NCBI GenBank assembly: GCA_020650975.1
Contig: JAIPMN010000027.1
Location: 1-64,000 of the forward strand
Source of the DNA: Apostichopus californicus
Lineage: Eukaryota > Echinodermata > Holothuroidea > Aspidochirotida > Stichopodidae
DNA length: 64,000 nt
Direction: 5' to 3'
A program made the position numbers and the translations under genes. Below, piece after piece: positions 33,207-45,600 of this stretch; the stretch's first letter is position 1; every line of letters starts with the position of its first letter. Below the pieces are notes generated by a model. That model made no database searches and was not told where the DNA came from. It was given only the letters and a program-made list of their open reading frames with translations.

Positions 33207-35189
33207 ACTGCAGAAATGTGGATGGTAGTATGATAGGTGTTTCAAACCTTTTATCGTCGCTTAAAACTTGTCATGGTTGAAACAACGAGACAAAGATGTA
33301 TGTTCTTACTCATAAGTCCACGGAGAAGCAGTTATAAGTCTTTTGAGCCAAAATATAAATTATAGTTATAAGCTTTGATGACAAACAATGAAAAAAAAGA
33401 GAAAATACGTTTGCATAAATGCAGAGAACACAAACAATTTTCAATATTTTCTATTGGTAAGAGAAAAGGCCAACTTAAAAACAGAAACAAAATAAACAGG
33501 TTTACCACGGCTCAGTGAAACCCTCTGTATTCATTTCTAAATTTAAAAGATTACCGAGTTTGAAATAACAACAACAAAAAATAGCTCTTCCCTCTCTTGT
33601 GAGAGCTTTTTTTCATCCCCAAACTCAATAATTCAGAAAAGCATCATGGTTTCCACGATGGAACATTTTAATGTAGTTTAGTTTGATTGCATTTGTACAA
33701 TAGTCCATTGTCTTATTTCCTTGTGAATGACTTGGTGTACATTTATAAAAATAAACATTAAAAACTTTCTTTCAGTGCCTGCACCAAATATTACTACCTC
33801 TACCACTTTAGTCACAAGTGATCTAACGTTGCCTTCAGAACTGCGCTTCGGTGTTGCCACCAACAAAATATGCTAGAAAGACTCAATCATGGTCACATAC
33901 GGTCAAATTAAATAATCTTGGCTTTCTATGATGCCAGTTTATTGGATCTTCTCACAACTGTAGGCATCATTTGACTGTAGGAATTGATTCATCCAGGAAA
34001 GAACCTTTGGAAACCAAAATGTATTTGTTGGTAAGCTAAAACTTTGAAGAAAAAAGACCTGTGCTTGTCACATCCTACCAACATTAGAGAGTTATATATT
34101 GAGATTTGTGCTGGTGAAACAAATTTAATAGGATTTAGTTTAATAAATGGTTGATTAATATGTGATATCATTTAGCTGCAAGGCTGTGTCAAATTTCCCC
34201 ACAATTTATGGTGCCATAATTAATAAACATATCAAGGCTCCTGAACCTCATAATATGTCTCTAGTTCCCATCAAGATTGCACCAGGAATGATGAAACTAG
34301 GCACAATCTTCAAAGGTTTTCAAAAAGTGAAACAGTCAATCAATGGATTAAAATGGAATAATAACTAAGGGTGAACCCAGGGAAATGTCAGAGGTGACCA
34401 AAGGCCCCCTATTTCGAAGCTCAAAACAAGGAATCTTTATTTGTGGAAAATTTTAGCACACTTTGCACTGTCATGCCTTACTTTTCAACGATGTTTTCTT
34501 ACGCAATGCTACTTCATTTAGTAATTTCATATCTTCACGAGCCCATCCCATGGGCCTTCTCATTGGAGGAATCCTTGATTGACGTAGAGATCCTACCCAA
34601 GACAAAATACAACTATCGAGACCGGAGTAACAGCGATATCGAGAGAGGGAACTACCGGAAACAAACATTGGGTGACAAGTCCCATTTTCATAAAGTCACC
34701 AGCTTATTGACAGACAGTGTTAAAGGGCAATGATGTTTAGCTGTGTCATCCCTTGAGAGGTGAATATCTAGTGATCTATAACAATGAATTTAACCACCAC
34801 AGAAACATTAACCAGATCTCATGGTGCAAAGAGAAGCTGCAGAGCTTCACACCAGTGTTTCATGATACAAAATAATTTGTTCGGTGCTATATTCCAATAT
34901 GCAATTTCGCTTGGTCGAACGATTGAAAACTAAAACCGTTTTCTTGATTTTCGAGCTGTTCGGTAGTTGACCGATACGACCAACCCCCCCCCCCTACCAC
35001 TGTGCACATGTGATATGTTAAACATCTTTAGAATTTATCAATGGTGACCTGAGATGAAAGCAAAAGACGAGACACCAGGACTAGGTGTTAAGGCACTTCT
35101 GAATCCTTGCATATGGATCATACATGTAAAGTTGATAACTTCTGCAAATTACCAATGTTACAAAAATTCTTCTTCCATTGAACTTTAAT

Positions 35190-35316
35190 GACTTTAGCTA
35201 GACTTCCTAATCCCATGTGACTTTAATAGCTAGACTTCCTTATCCCACGTGACTTTAATAGCTAGACTTCCTAATCCCTCTTGACTTTAGCTAGACCTCC
35301 TAATCCCACATGACTT
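35190..35316. repeat. Four-unit minisatellite, about 31 bp
   Basis: Units of GACTTTAATAGCTAGACTTC followed by CTAATCCCA, just past the MTMR stop, probably in its 3' UTR. Confidence 0.88.
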
Positions 35317-35696
35317 TTGTTGACTTTTAAGCAAGTTCAGTACGAACAAACCTAAAGAAATGAGTTTGCTGCATCTAACTTCCATTACTTTATGACAAAC
35401 GTTAAACATGGAAATAAACAGGACTGCCTGCCTACGAACCCAACGGAGGAAATTTGTGCTGTTCAATTAAGCTTAGGCACAAAATTTTTCCAGATGCCAT
35501 ATGTGTTAGGCTACCCGACTGATGATTTCTGTGTCTGAACACCAGTGATTCTCTTCAAATGTTAAAACTTTATCAATGGGTTCATAACCTAATTTGTATA
35601 AAGTGCTTGGAAGTATAATCAGGTTTACCACATGACACAATGAACTGTGCTACTTTTTTCCACCATAATTTGCAATGTCCATTTTGTTCCTTCTTT

Positions 35697-36635
35697 CTAA
35701 AATTCAACTTCATCCGAGCTTGCATCCGTCATGTGGTGCGGAACGTCCATGTCGGTGTCCAGCAAACTCTGGCCCTGAAGAAACTTTGCAAGAGATGTCG
35801 ACACGAAAGATTGTCTGTCGCTGCCCAATAATTCCAAATCGCTGTTGGTGAATGGAAACGCTGAGGTAAGACACTCCTGGTTTTTGGTGAGATCCTCGAA
35901 GGAAGTTAGGAATAACTTTTCGCTGTGACACCTGGTCTTGAGAGACGGTTGTTCCTCTTCGTTGAGCTCTTCCAGTCTCTTAAAGAGTTCCTGAATCTCG
36001 CCGATCAGACAGCAGTACTGGTGGAAGATGCCGACCTCGCCGCCTCCCAGGATGTGGGCGCTGGGGACCCAACGGAGGTAACAATGAATCCAAAACTGAA
36101 TACATGGAGCAGTGCACTGTGGAAGTAGCACCCTATTAATGGCTTCTACAGTCTTTGTTTCAGAGGTCTGGGATCCCGAGCTAGCCATGCTAGAGCGTTC
36201 CCCCACCGACCCTACCTGGCTGCCATCCGTTGGGGACAACAGGGGCGGGCTCTTGTGGCTCTGCTGTGCGATGCCCCTGTAAATTCCAGTGTTGCAGCTC
36301 TCATGGTCGTTCAGCAGCGGGGCCACGTCGAGCTTGCTGCGATACATGTCCAGGTCGTCCCTGATCAGATAGAGGGGGTTGCTGAAGAGATTCTGGTCGA
36401 CTTGGGAGAACTGTAGCGTCCACGCCCAGACGGAGACCATCTTGATCTGATAGCTGTGGTTTGGGTTGCAGACCTTGGTGCGATGCCTCTCGTTGTTGAA
36501 TATGAACGTATCGAAGATACAAGTGTGGAGGCTATCCCAGAGGATGATGAGGAATGTATCATTAAATTCAAAGGCCATGGGGTACTGCCTCATCAGCTGA
36601 AAAACACAGTCTAGAAATAGCAGGAACACAGGACT
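35697..36635 (-). CDS. MTMR10: MTMR exon 11 (C-terminal exon and stop)
   Basis: Reads SPVFLLFLDCVFQLMRQYPM, then VSVWAWTLQFSQVDQNLF, then WIHCYLRWVPSAHILGGGEV, a probable coiled-coil near IGEIQELFKRLEELNEEEQ and the tail SLAKFLQG, ending SSDEVEF. It is the longest exon (939 bp with stop). The Ser-rich linker between is typical of the group. Confidence 0.95.
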   Translation of the reverse strand, partial: SPVFLLFLDCVFQLMRQYPMAFEFNDTFLIILWDSLHTCIFDTFIFNNERHRTKVCNPNHSYQIKMVSVWAWTLQFSQVDQNLFSNPLYLIRDDLDMYRSKLDVAPLLNDHESCNTGIYRGIAQQSHKSPPLLSPTDGSQVGSVGERSSMASSGSQTSETKTVEAINRVLLPQCTAPCIQFWIHCYLRWVPSAHILGGGEVGIFHQYCCLIGEIQELFKRLEELNEEEQPSLKTRCHSEKLFLTSFEDLTKNQECLTSAFPFTNSDLELLGSDRQSFVSTSLAKFLQGQSLLDTDMDVPHHMTDASSDEVEF

Positions 36636-39600
36636 CTGTCAGGGGAACAAAAGGCAAACATGAGAATATTACGTCACCATCCAGAGCTACTGCTATCAGA
36701 GCAGCCGTGTGAATTATTATTTTAATCGTTAAAACACAACAAAATTGAATTCATGAATGAAAAGCAGTCTTGAATTCTGTGTTTCTGGTAGGCATGCATA
36801 GACTAACGTTTGAAAGAGTCTTAAATTTTTCGACTTTTGAACACAAAATGAGGTATTTTTTTCACCAGGTTTGATCCCACTTTGAAATTAGAGGCATGCA
36901 AATGACCTCTTGAGGCTCAGAGGGAGGTCACCAGATAGGAGGTTTTAGGTGAATGTTTAAAGCAAGAGTTTGAACTCTGAAGCAGATTTCATTACCTGGA
37001 TGCCAGGTATGTTTCGTTGACGTTTGACCTCTGTTGACCCCAAATGCCCATTGAACTTCACAGAATAAACATACCAAGTATGACGGTAATCCACCATTAA
37101 CTTTTCGAGTTACCGTGTTCAGAAGCAATTGTCACATACACACACACGCCATCACCATCACATAGATTTCTTTGACATAAACTTGAACATTGGCTGCACT
37201 GCTCGTGCAGGTTTCAGCTCAAAATAAAAGTGTGGATAAAAAGTACTGTGGTGGGTAAACAAATGATCACTCACCACGTCCTCTGTGGATTCTGAACAAT
37301 GGCCGGATCGAACCAGAAAGTCATGACCAGTAGCCACCCACTCTCTCTGGACCAAGCTCTGAAAGCCCAGCTGTGTTCTGTAGTAGGGGTCCAGCATGAT
37401 CTGAGTCAAACAGGATATAACGCAAGAGAGGTCCCTACCAGAAGATTCTGACCAATGGAAATGGAGAGAAATACTTGAATAAAATAATAAACTGGTTATT
37501 TTATGAAGACTGTAGAATACTAATAATACAGCTACAGGCTAATTTTGTATCGAGTTACAACTATGCTCCATTGAAACCAAACCATTAGATAATTTTGTAC
37601 ATAATAGTATGTATTCTCAACATTCCAGAAGTATGTGGGGTGTGGGTGGGTTGGGTGGGTGGGTGGGGCACATGCTAAATATTACAACTTTTGCAGGATA
37701 GGTAGATGGGAAAGTGTGGAGTAGATTGGAGAGTGGTAAGAGAGGAGAGAATTTACATTCAGAGGTCTGTGTGGTTATGGTATTTGTGCAATTCAAATTA
37801 TTTTGTGTGTGTGGAATGAAGTACTGAACCAATATTTTCATGTATTTTATCAGTCCTTTAAAGGCCCAGAAAGCTACCACTAAAATGAGACAAATTGAAC
37901 AGCTTTTCTTTGTTATAAAGCCTGGCATTTCTATCTTAGCAAGTTCTTTGTCAGTTTCTTTAACTATTTAACAAACATAAAGTATCAAAATTTATTAATA
38001 AATTAACATTGACTCACAGATTTGAAGTAACTTTCAAATCCCCAAGCATATTGTAACATGCATTTCCATTGGTGAATGATTACAACTCCATAACCAGCCC
38101 CAACCCCCTCCCCCACTGGAAATAGGTGGCATGGTTTGACTTAAGGGAAAAGGAAGAAAGATATTAGCAGACGGGACAAACTTGTGACTCACCCCTCAGA
38201 ACTACGCTCTTCTTGTCATCCAGTTGCGTAGCTACGATTTTCGATCTCTCAAGGCAAGCACTGAACGAACAAGGGAAGAGAAATGTACCAATTAAACATA
38301 ACCACTCATTAAGTTTGTATCTTTGCATATTAAAGCCATCCAAATTTCTTTATCATCTACATAAACAATTTCATGTCTTTACACAACTAAGTACATAATC
38401 TATATTTGTAATGTTCAACAACAACAACAACATAAAGTGAATACATCATACGATGCAACCCTTACCAGACACAAATTTGACATTTCCATTAAAAACTGCC
38501 ATATCCAATTCCAATTAATTAATTAATTACTAATTAATCAATCAATCAATTAATTTATTTATTTTTTACCGTGACGGAAATTACAATTCTGATGAACAAT
38601 AAAGTAATACAGTAATAAGCTGTCCTCCTGTTATTTGGTGAAGACGTAATGCTGTGTTACCCTGATGCTTCAATCGTTGGGACACAGGCTAATCCAGACT
38701 TGAAGTCTTATACAGTTGCGAGGGATTCGTCACTGCAGCTATACGGAGCAGTGTTTACATGAACTGTATCGTAAGAAATTACTTCTTAACTCCTTACCAT
38801 AGATAGATATGTACCCTGACAGCTGACCAAAGCAGCTATATCCATTATTGCCAAAGTACATCAGTAGGTTCAGCCTTATCTTGGTCTATTAACTCTTGAT
38901 TTACTTTATCACCAAAACACCAAACAAGATAACGTTAGAACACATTCGCAGGGAATTATTTCACTTAACAAAGAATTCACCACAACCTATGAAAATTTTT
39001 GTGCATTCCATCTCAATTTCTACTTAAAATGTCTTTATTTTTAATACTTCTTCCACCAGAATTTTGAAACTAATCTTCCCTCTATTACCAACCTATTGCA
39101 ACGTGGCCGTAATGCTCAGCCTCAGATACTTGTGTGTTCTTACCTTATATGTTGTAACCACTTGCAGTTTTCCAAAGCAGAAAACCACTTAGACTCGGTC
39201 GCAAAGAATTCCTTCATAGATGCTATGAGAAGAGAGATAACAAATAATTTTAAAACAATCATTAATTGCTTGCTCGTCTTAATGACTATCATGACAGTAT
39301 ACAGTATCAGCAATAATACTTAAAACATCGTCTGTCTTTCTAATGCTCATGATATGATATTGAAAAGTGACATAGCACCACTATTTTCTCCTGTTTGTTG
39401 TCATGTGACACATAACTTATCTAGATGCTTTATGTCAAAATGTCATGTCATATCGGAGTTGCTCCTTCTCACCAAATCATGCCAAGAAGTTGTGAATAAA
39501 GGTAATAATATCTCATTATCAATATTTGTCACAATGTTATGGGGCATACCAAGTTTGCCCATGTTGACAACACCATAATTTCTCAACGTAATAGCATGTC

Positions 39601-42600
39601 ACGATGTTGCAAACACACCACAGCCTCTCACGCCGAGCCAAGTACACCGCAGTGTGTCATGTGTAATGTTCCATACTAAGACAAACTGAATACCTAAATC
39701 AAATTCTAGCATGGACACTTCTGGGAGTCTCCACCAGAGTCGTCGTACGACGAGTACACTTTGTTCTGATTTATTTCACGCCAAAATACAACAGACAATA
39801 AAAGATAACACAGAAAAAAGTCTGTCCAACAAGACTTATTTCCACTGCACGTGGTGCCTGTGGTACACGATGGCGCAAGTGCTAGTACAAGTAGAATTTC
39901 CTTGATATGAGTAAAAGTACAAAGGCTCTACTAATCGAGGACACGAGTACCAGTATCTATACACTTAATTCCAAATTGTTCCGAGTACTAGTACAGGCAA
40001 CAATGGCTGAAATAAGAGTAGGGATTCACCAAATAGTCTGGTCTCGACATATTGAAAAACCCAGGGTACGATCTTAGCTACTGATTAAGTTAATGTCAAA
40101 GTACAGGTCACCTTTCTGACCAAAAAAGAGAAAGAAAAAACTGTTTAATATTTCTCTTACTTCAACCAGAGGATAAATCATGATGCTTGATAAAGACAAA
40201 TCCACTTTCATTGAACCCCATTAAGAGTCATGTGAGCATTATTAAACATGGAATCAAACTTTCACTTCTTTTATTATAATTTTACGACTTTAGAACTGAT
40301 GCTGTCTTTTATATGATTGCCGATCATTGATGTTCTTGTTTCAATCTTTCAAACAGTTGAGGTTGGCATCCACAGATGAATCTTACATTGACACAAATAC
40401 ACAAAAAAATGGCGACCAAAACTTGACGACCAAATGATAAGAACTTCTTTACTCTCATCACTGTTGTTTCCTATTGGAATTTACTATTTAATATTATTTT
40501 CTTCTTCTTTTTATTTATATTTGGGGGGATGTGGGGAGGGGGGGGCTTGTGTTATTTCAGCCTAATAGCTTAAAGCTACCCTTCACTTGTAGCAACATTG
40601 CATTTTGAATCTACAATCTTTCACTGCTATCCACTTCAACAAGATTATTGCTTATTTTGGAAACTGAATTGGGAATTCAGATATTAACCAATGATTTGAT
40701 AATCAGCGGACAAAAAGAGCACAGTTTGCCAAGGTTTCATTTATATAAAAATTGACATTTTGATACTCCCCACATACTGTAGTTCACACATCTTGTATGC
40801 AACCACTTTAACTTTCATCTTCACAGTTGGCCAAGGTTTCATTTATAAATCTTGACATTTTGATACGCCGCACATAGTTTACACTGCTTGTACACAACCA
40901 CTTTAACCTTTTTATCAAGTTAAAATATCTAATATATTGCCTCCATTATTAAATTGTTCTCAGCATACATTGCTCACTGTCGAGTCAAAAGAATCCAGTT
41001 TCGAAAACTCAAGTGTGTGAGAGTAAAAATGCTGTCAGCTTCTAAACTAGTTCACCTTTTTATTATTCCTACGGTAATGGTCTAAACAGAAAGTTTCGTT
41101 TTAACATTGTAATGATTAACCCTGCCTCCAATAACGGCTGTACAAGCTGTGCATGCACGTATATAGATAAAAGTATGACTATGATTAACGCACCATCACA
41201 CCATAGCCAGGGGCTAACATTAATGTTAGATACAGGTTCAATCAGAATGTGCAGAGCAAAGCTTGTCTTCACGTTTAGCTAGAAATATCAAAATGGACAC
41301 CTTCAAACGAGGCTGAACTTTATAACTATCGGTATGTGTTCAAGCAATAGCGATTATGAACACATTATGGAGAAATTAAGAATCTCTCTCGCCCGTTTCA
41401 GAAATATACTTCATTAATATTCAAATGACAAAAGTTACACCTGAGTTAGGAATGGAATGACTCTTTGTTTTAATGATTCTTGGAAACACTTTTGACATAA
41501 CCATTTACGAAATGCCCAGGAATTTCGATAGTCACATAGCTACATATTTTTTTTTCTATTTTGGTAAAATTTCATGGATCAAGAACTCACAGATGAAAGA
41601 AGTCAAATTCAAGAAATTTCAAAATTTTTATCATATAAATGTTATATATATTAGTAAATGAGCAACGGAAAACTGACTGGGAAATTTAAGATTATAAAGA
41701 AAAAGGCAAAGTGGGGACTGACATTTGACGATTCTTCTTCAGAGGCTAACTTTGACAATTTCAGAGGTTAACATTTACAATTTTATCATTCATTAAAACT
41801 AAATCAATTAAAGATTCTTATTCTTCGGAAGTGTCCTAGTCACTTGTTTGAAAATTCAACGATTGGAAAAGCTAAAGAAATCTTGTAAAATATGTTTTTG
41901 AAAAAGCAAATAAATAACTTTTAGCTACGACAAGATTTAATCCCAAAGCCCTTAGGAATGCAAGTCCTCACAAACTCAGGATCAAACTTTACAAAAACAG
42001 GACCGTACAGCCAAAAACCGGTTTCAAGCCCTGGTTTTGATCTTTGAATCAGATCGCTATCAACAGTTTTACATTTATATTTTATCAACTAAATATATGT
42101 AAATATATGTAAATATATGTAAATAAGACTTTAAAATATTGAATCTCAATGAGATCACTGATTAGAGAATACCTACCAACTGTGCATAGGTCTTGGAGTT
42201 TCTGGAAGCTCACGAGAATGTCTTTGGTTGATGGACAGACTTTTTCTAAATCTGTAACGACAGGATAATCCTTGGCTGTGCCATGAGCGTGGATGTCTGC
42301 TATACTTTGAAGCATCCTGAGACGGGGGAAAAAAAACAATTAAATAACTCACATCGTAGAGAATTTATTCAAATTAGTTGGAAATATCTCATTTTATGCA
42401 CTCCTAATATAAAAATATTCAAACTTTGTACCCTATTGGTTAGAGCTATTTTGTTTTTTTTTTGTGGAGGGTGATTTTGGTCAGTTTTCCATGTATTCAG
42501 TACTCAATCTTGATAATAATGCATTCATTGTCTTGATAAGCACAATTTGCTTTCATATTGAGGATAAAATATTCCAAGATTTTGAAAATGTGGTAGAATG

Positions 42601-45600
42601 AGCTTTATTGTTAATATCGGAAGCTTCAGGGCAACAATTTTTTCTCGACTAGTATGGAATCAATAATTTCTCCTTAAATGTTCATTTGGTGCTAAAAACT
42701 GTAGCAGGAATTCTTTATAGCAAACAGAAGTGCATTATTTTCATGAATAATAACTTGGTAGCTTCAATAAACTTGCAATAGATTGGTAAACAAAATTACC
42801 CTCCTACAGAAGTTTGACAGAAACTGCAATAATCACCAAAAGTGGCAATATTATAGGTATACATATCAACATCCTACAACTGTGGAGTTAAAATACTTAG
42901 ACCAAGTGAACCAAGGAAAACAATTTTGAATCATTTGTCAAAAACTGGTTTTCCTAGTTGCAATTTTTTTTTTCTTTAATTAAAATTTGCAAACATTTAA
43001 ACATGAACTACAGTGTGTGCTGAAAATGTTTGTATTGAAATGTGTATCCTTTTGATGGAAAGATGCATTCCAACATTTCAAATATTTAAATCAGTTACTG
43101 AGTCTGACACCTCTCATCCTAGCCTAGGTCGCTGGAATAATTAGACCTGCAGAAATTTTACCGGGAGTCTCCTAGGTTGTGTTTAGGCAATTTCACACTC
43201 GCCCCCAGACTTTATGTGCTAAGCTCTCCCCCGTCCAAAAAAAAAAAAAATTTGCAGATGTGATCAGTAGACCCCAAAAATTGTTCTACATTTCTTTATA
43301 TATCGCTATGTTCTTTTAATTGGACTCTCCCCTATTCTTTTCTCTAAGTTCCCAAATTTGTTTGGTGATAGAAATTTAGAAATTTCCAATCTTTTGTAAA
43401 AGATATGTTGGCAGGCCTGTGAAGGTGGGACTCCATTAAAAAACGTTTGCAGAAAGTACACTTTTGTTTTTTTGTCTTTCTTAGAGCTTTTATGAAAGTA
43501 ACGGTTTCATTCAGCATGAGGTAATTTGGTGGTTTCATTTCTTCCCTATTTAAGAGCAATGACTTCCTATTACCTACAACACTTAACCACATTAGACGAG
43601 ATAATAATACCAGAATGGGAAGTGATGTACAATAATCAGCCATGTAGTGTGTGGTTATCAGATAGGAACAGCAACATGCAATTAACATCATGACCACCAC
43701 CGATACATGGAGAATCCATCAAGTCTGGTAATGACATTGGAGTAAACCTATGAATGTAGACCTACATAAGCAACTGTGTAATCCCTCGTTGAAAGTTGGG
43801 GATTTAACGATTACCGGGTAATCGGCCGTAGAAGTCTGACCGCAGTGATCATTAAATAGGCAGTGGTGTATGGTAGATGGTTTATATACATGGTGTCAAA
43901 GGTCATTCCTTTCCTCCAAGACCAAATGCATCATTTTTGTAGCAACATTTTCATTCCTTCTAGATAAATGATTCTATATTTTAAAGAAAAAACGAAAAGC
44001 ATTTTTTTGACCTCATCTACTGTGATGACATCATTCACTCTACTGTTGCCAGAAACATAAATTTACAAAATATCACCCAAATATTTGCGATAAAAAGTTT
44101 CCACCCTTAAAAGATGCAGAAAATTTGGTTGTGAAGCAATCAGCAATCAACGTCTTTCACAAGATATATCCAGTTATATCCACTGTTCAGAGGATACAAT
44201 GAGTATAAAATGTTTATGGTTTACCTCTTGGTTGCTTCATCTGTGTCTATTTCACTGTTTAGATGGACCATTCTAAACAACGAACATCCAGATGAACTGC
44301 TCCAACACCAAATCTGAAAGATGCAGAAACAGAAGAAGATAACAACAGAATGACATTATACTTGTAATTATTATTACTTGAAAACTTCCGTTTCAAAGCA
44401 GGCGCAATTTCCCCGAAATTCTCTCATGTGTTAAATTTGTAAATTTGTATATATATTTCAAGAAAGCACTAGAAAATAATTTAAAATTGATTAGTTGCTT
44501 ATGTCAAGAGCAACCTTAATTCCGTTCGGCAATTCCCAAATGAACGTACTTGAAGTACAGCTGCTTTCTAGAGGGTCATCAAATAACCTCCAGGCCAGCA
44601 ATTCACCATATTTTTATTCTTCTTTTATCGCCGTTGGGATTGCTCATTTTAACATTATTTCTATCGATTTTATCGGTATTTGATGATTAGTTTTCCACAT
44701 TTATTACTAGTTCAAGTTGATAATGTTGAAAAAATGCTGGGATTTCGCATTAGTGTGGTCACCTGCGAATGCTCTTTGTAACGAAACTTGATATGGTAAA
44801 GGTTTGAACAGGATATGTTCAAGCAAGTATCGACTTGATTCAAAACGAAGTTATATATAACATATATATATATATCGTTGCATTGGAATGGAATTTACTT
44901 TACATATAAAACTACATTGCATATAGAGGATGAATGACTAATCCAGTATGCAAATTTAAAGTATGCTTAACAACAAATTATGACTGCTTTGTCTTTTCAC
45001 AACCAACACGAACATGAAAGCTGATACAAACACTCACAGGAACTCTGTGACCGATGAAACACGGTGCCCACTTCTGAAGTTCGCCGTCATACAGCCCTGC
45101 CGGAACGACAAAATATTCAGGTAACCTATAAAGTAAAAACAAGAAAGGTGAGAAAAACCATCTCATAGTGCTTTATTAATAATAAGGTAGTTATTAATAA
45201 TAAGGTAGTTTTCCAATCACAATTGTACCATAGATTTACACACTAAAAGCAGCATTTTGCGTCCTTTTCTATGATTTTTCTCAACCTCACTGACTCCACT
45301 ATGCCATAACGACATACATAACTAGCTTATCTATTTAAATCTTACTTCAAGTGGTGGCATAAAAGTCGAAAAATTTGCAACTTTCAACTTTGTTTTTCTC
45401 CAAGATATTTTCCATTGGGATCCCAATGAACCTTGCCCATAATATGAATATTTAAACACTACGAACGTCATTGACCAATACGTAATACAACACCATGCCT
45501 TATTTGTGTACAGTCTATATGGCAGTTGTACAAGGGAGTTCCATAACAACTCCCTGGTTGTACCAACGCAAAGTCTTGAATCTAATTTTAGCAACGGCTC

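Larger units (their letters stand above)
28982..35696. other. Intergenic region between convergent ATR and MTMR genes
   Basis: Holds both 3' UTRs. AATAAA at 29282-29287 (also 29579 and 30141) could serve ATR. On the minus strand AATAAA (plus TTTATT) at 34436-34441, or ATTAAA at 35184, could serve the MTMR gene. The rest is AT-rich with the repeats listed separately. Small ORFs here (for example 34443-34733) are not recognised. Confidence 0.6.

Noticed and set aside
34443-34733. 96-codon plus ORF in the intergenic region
   Set aside because: Not recognised, no flanking signals; probably within the MTMR 3' UTR or spacer.
37431-37440. Nearer acceptor (GGTAG) for MTMR exon 10
   Set aside because: It gives a frameshift with exon 9; the acceptor after 37447 restores the conserved GRDLSC.
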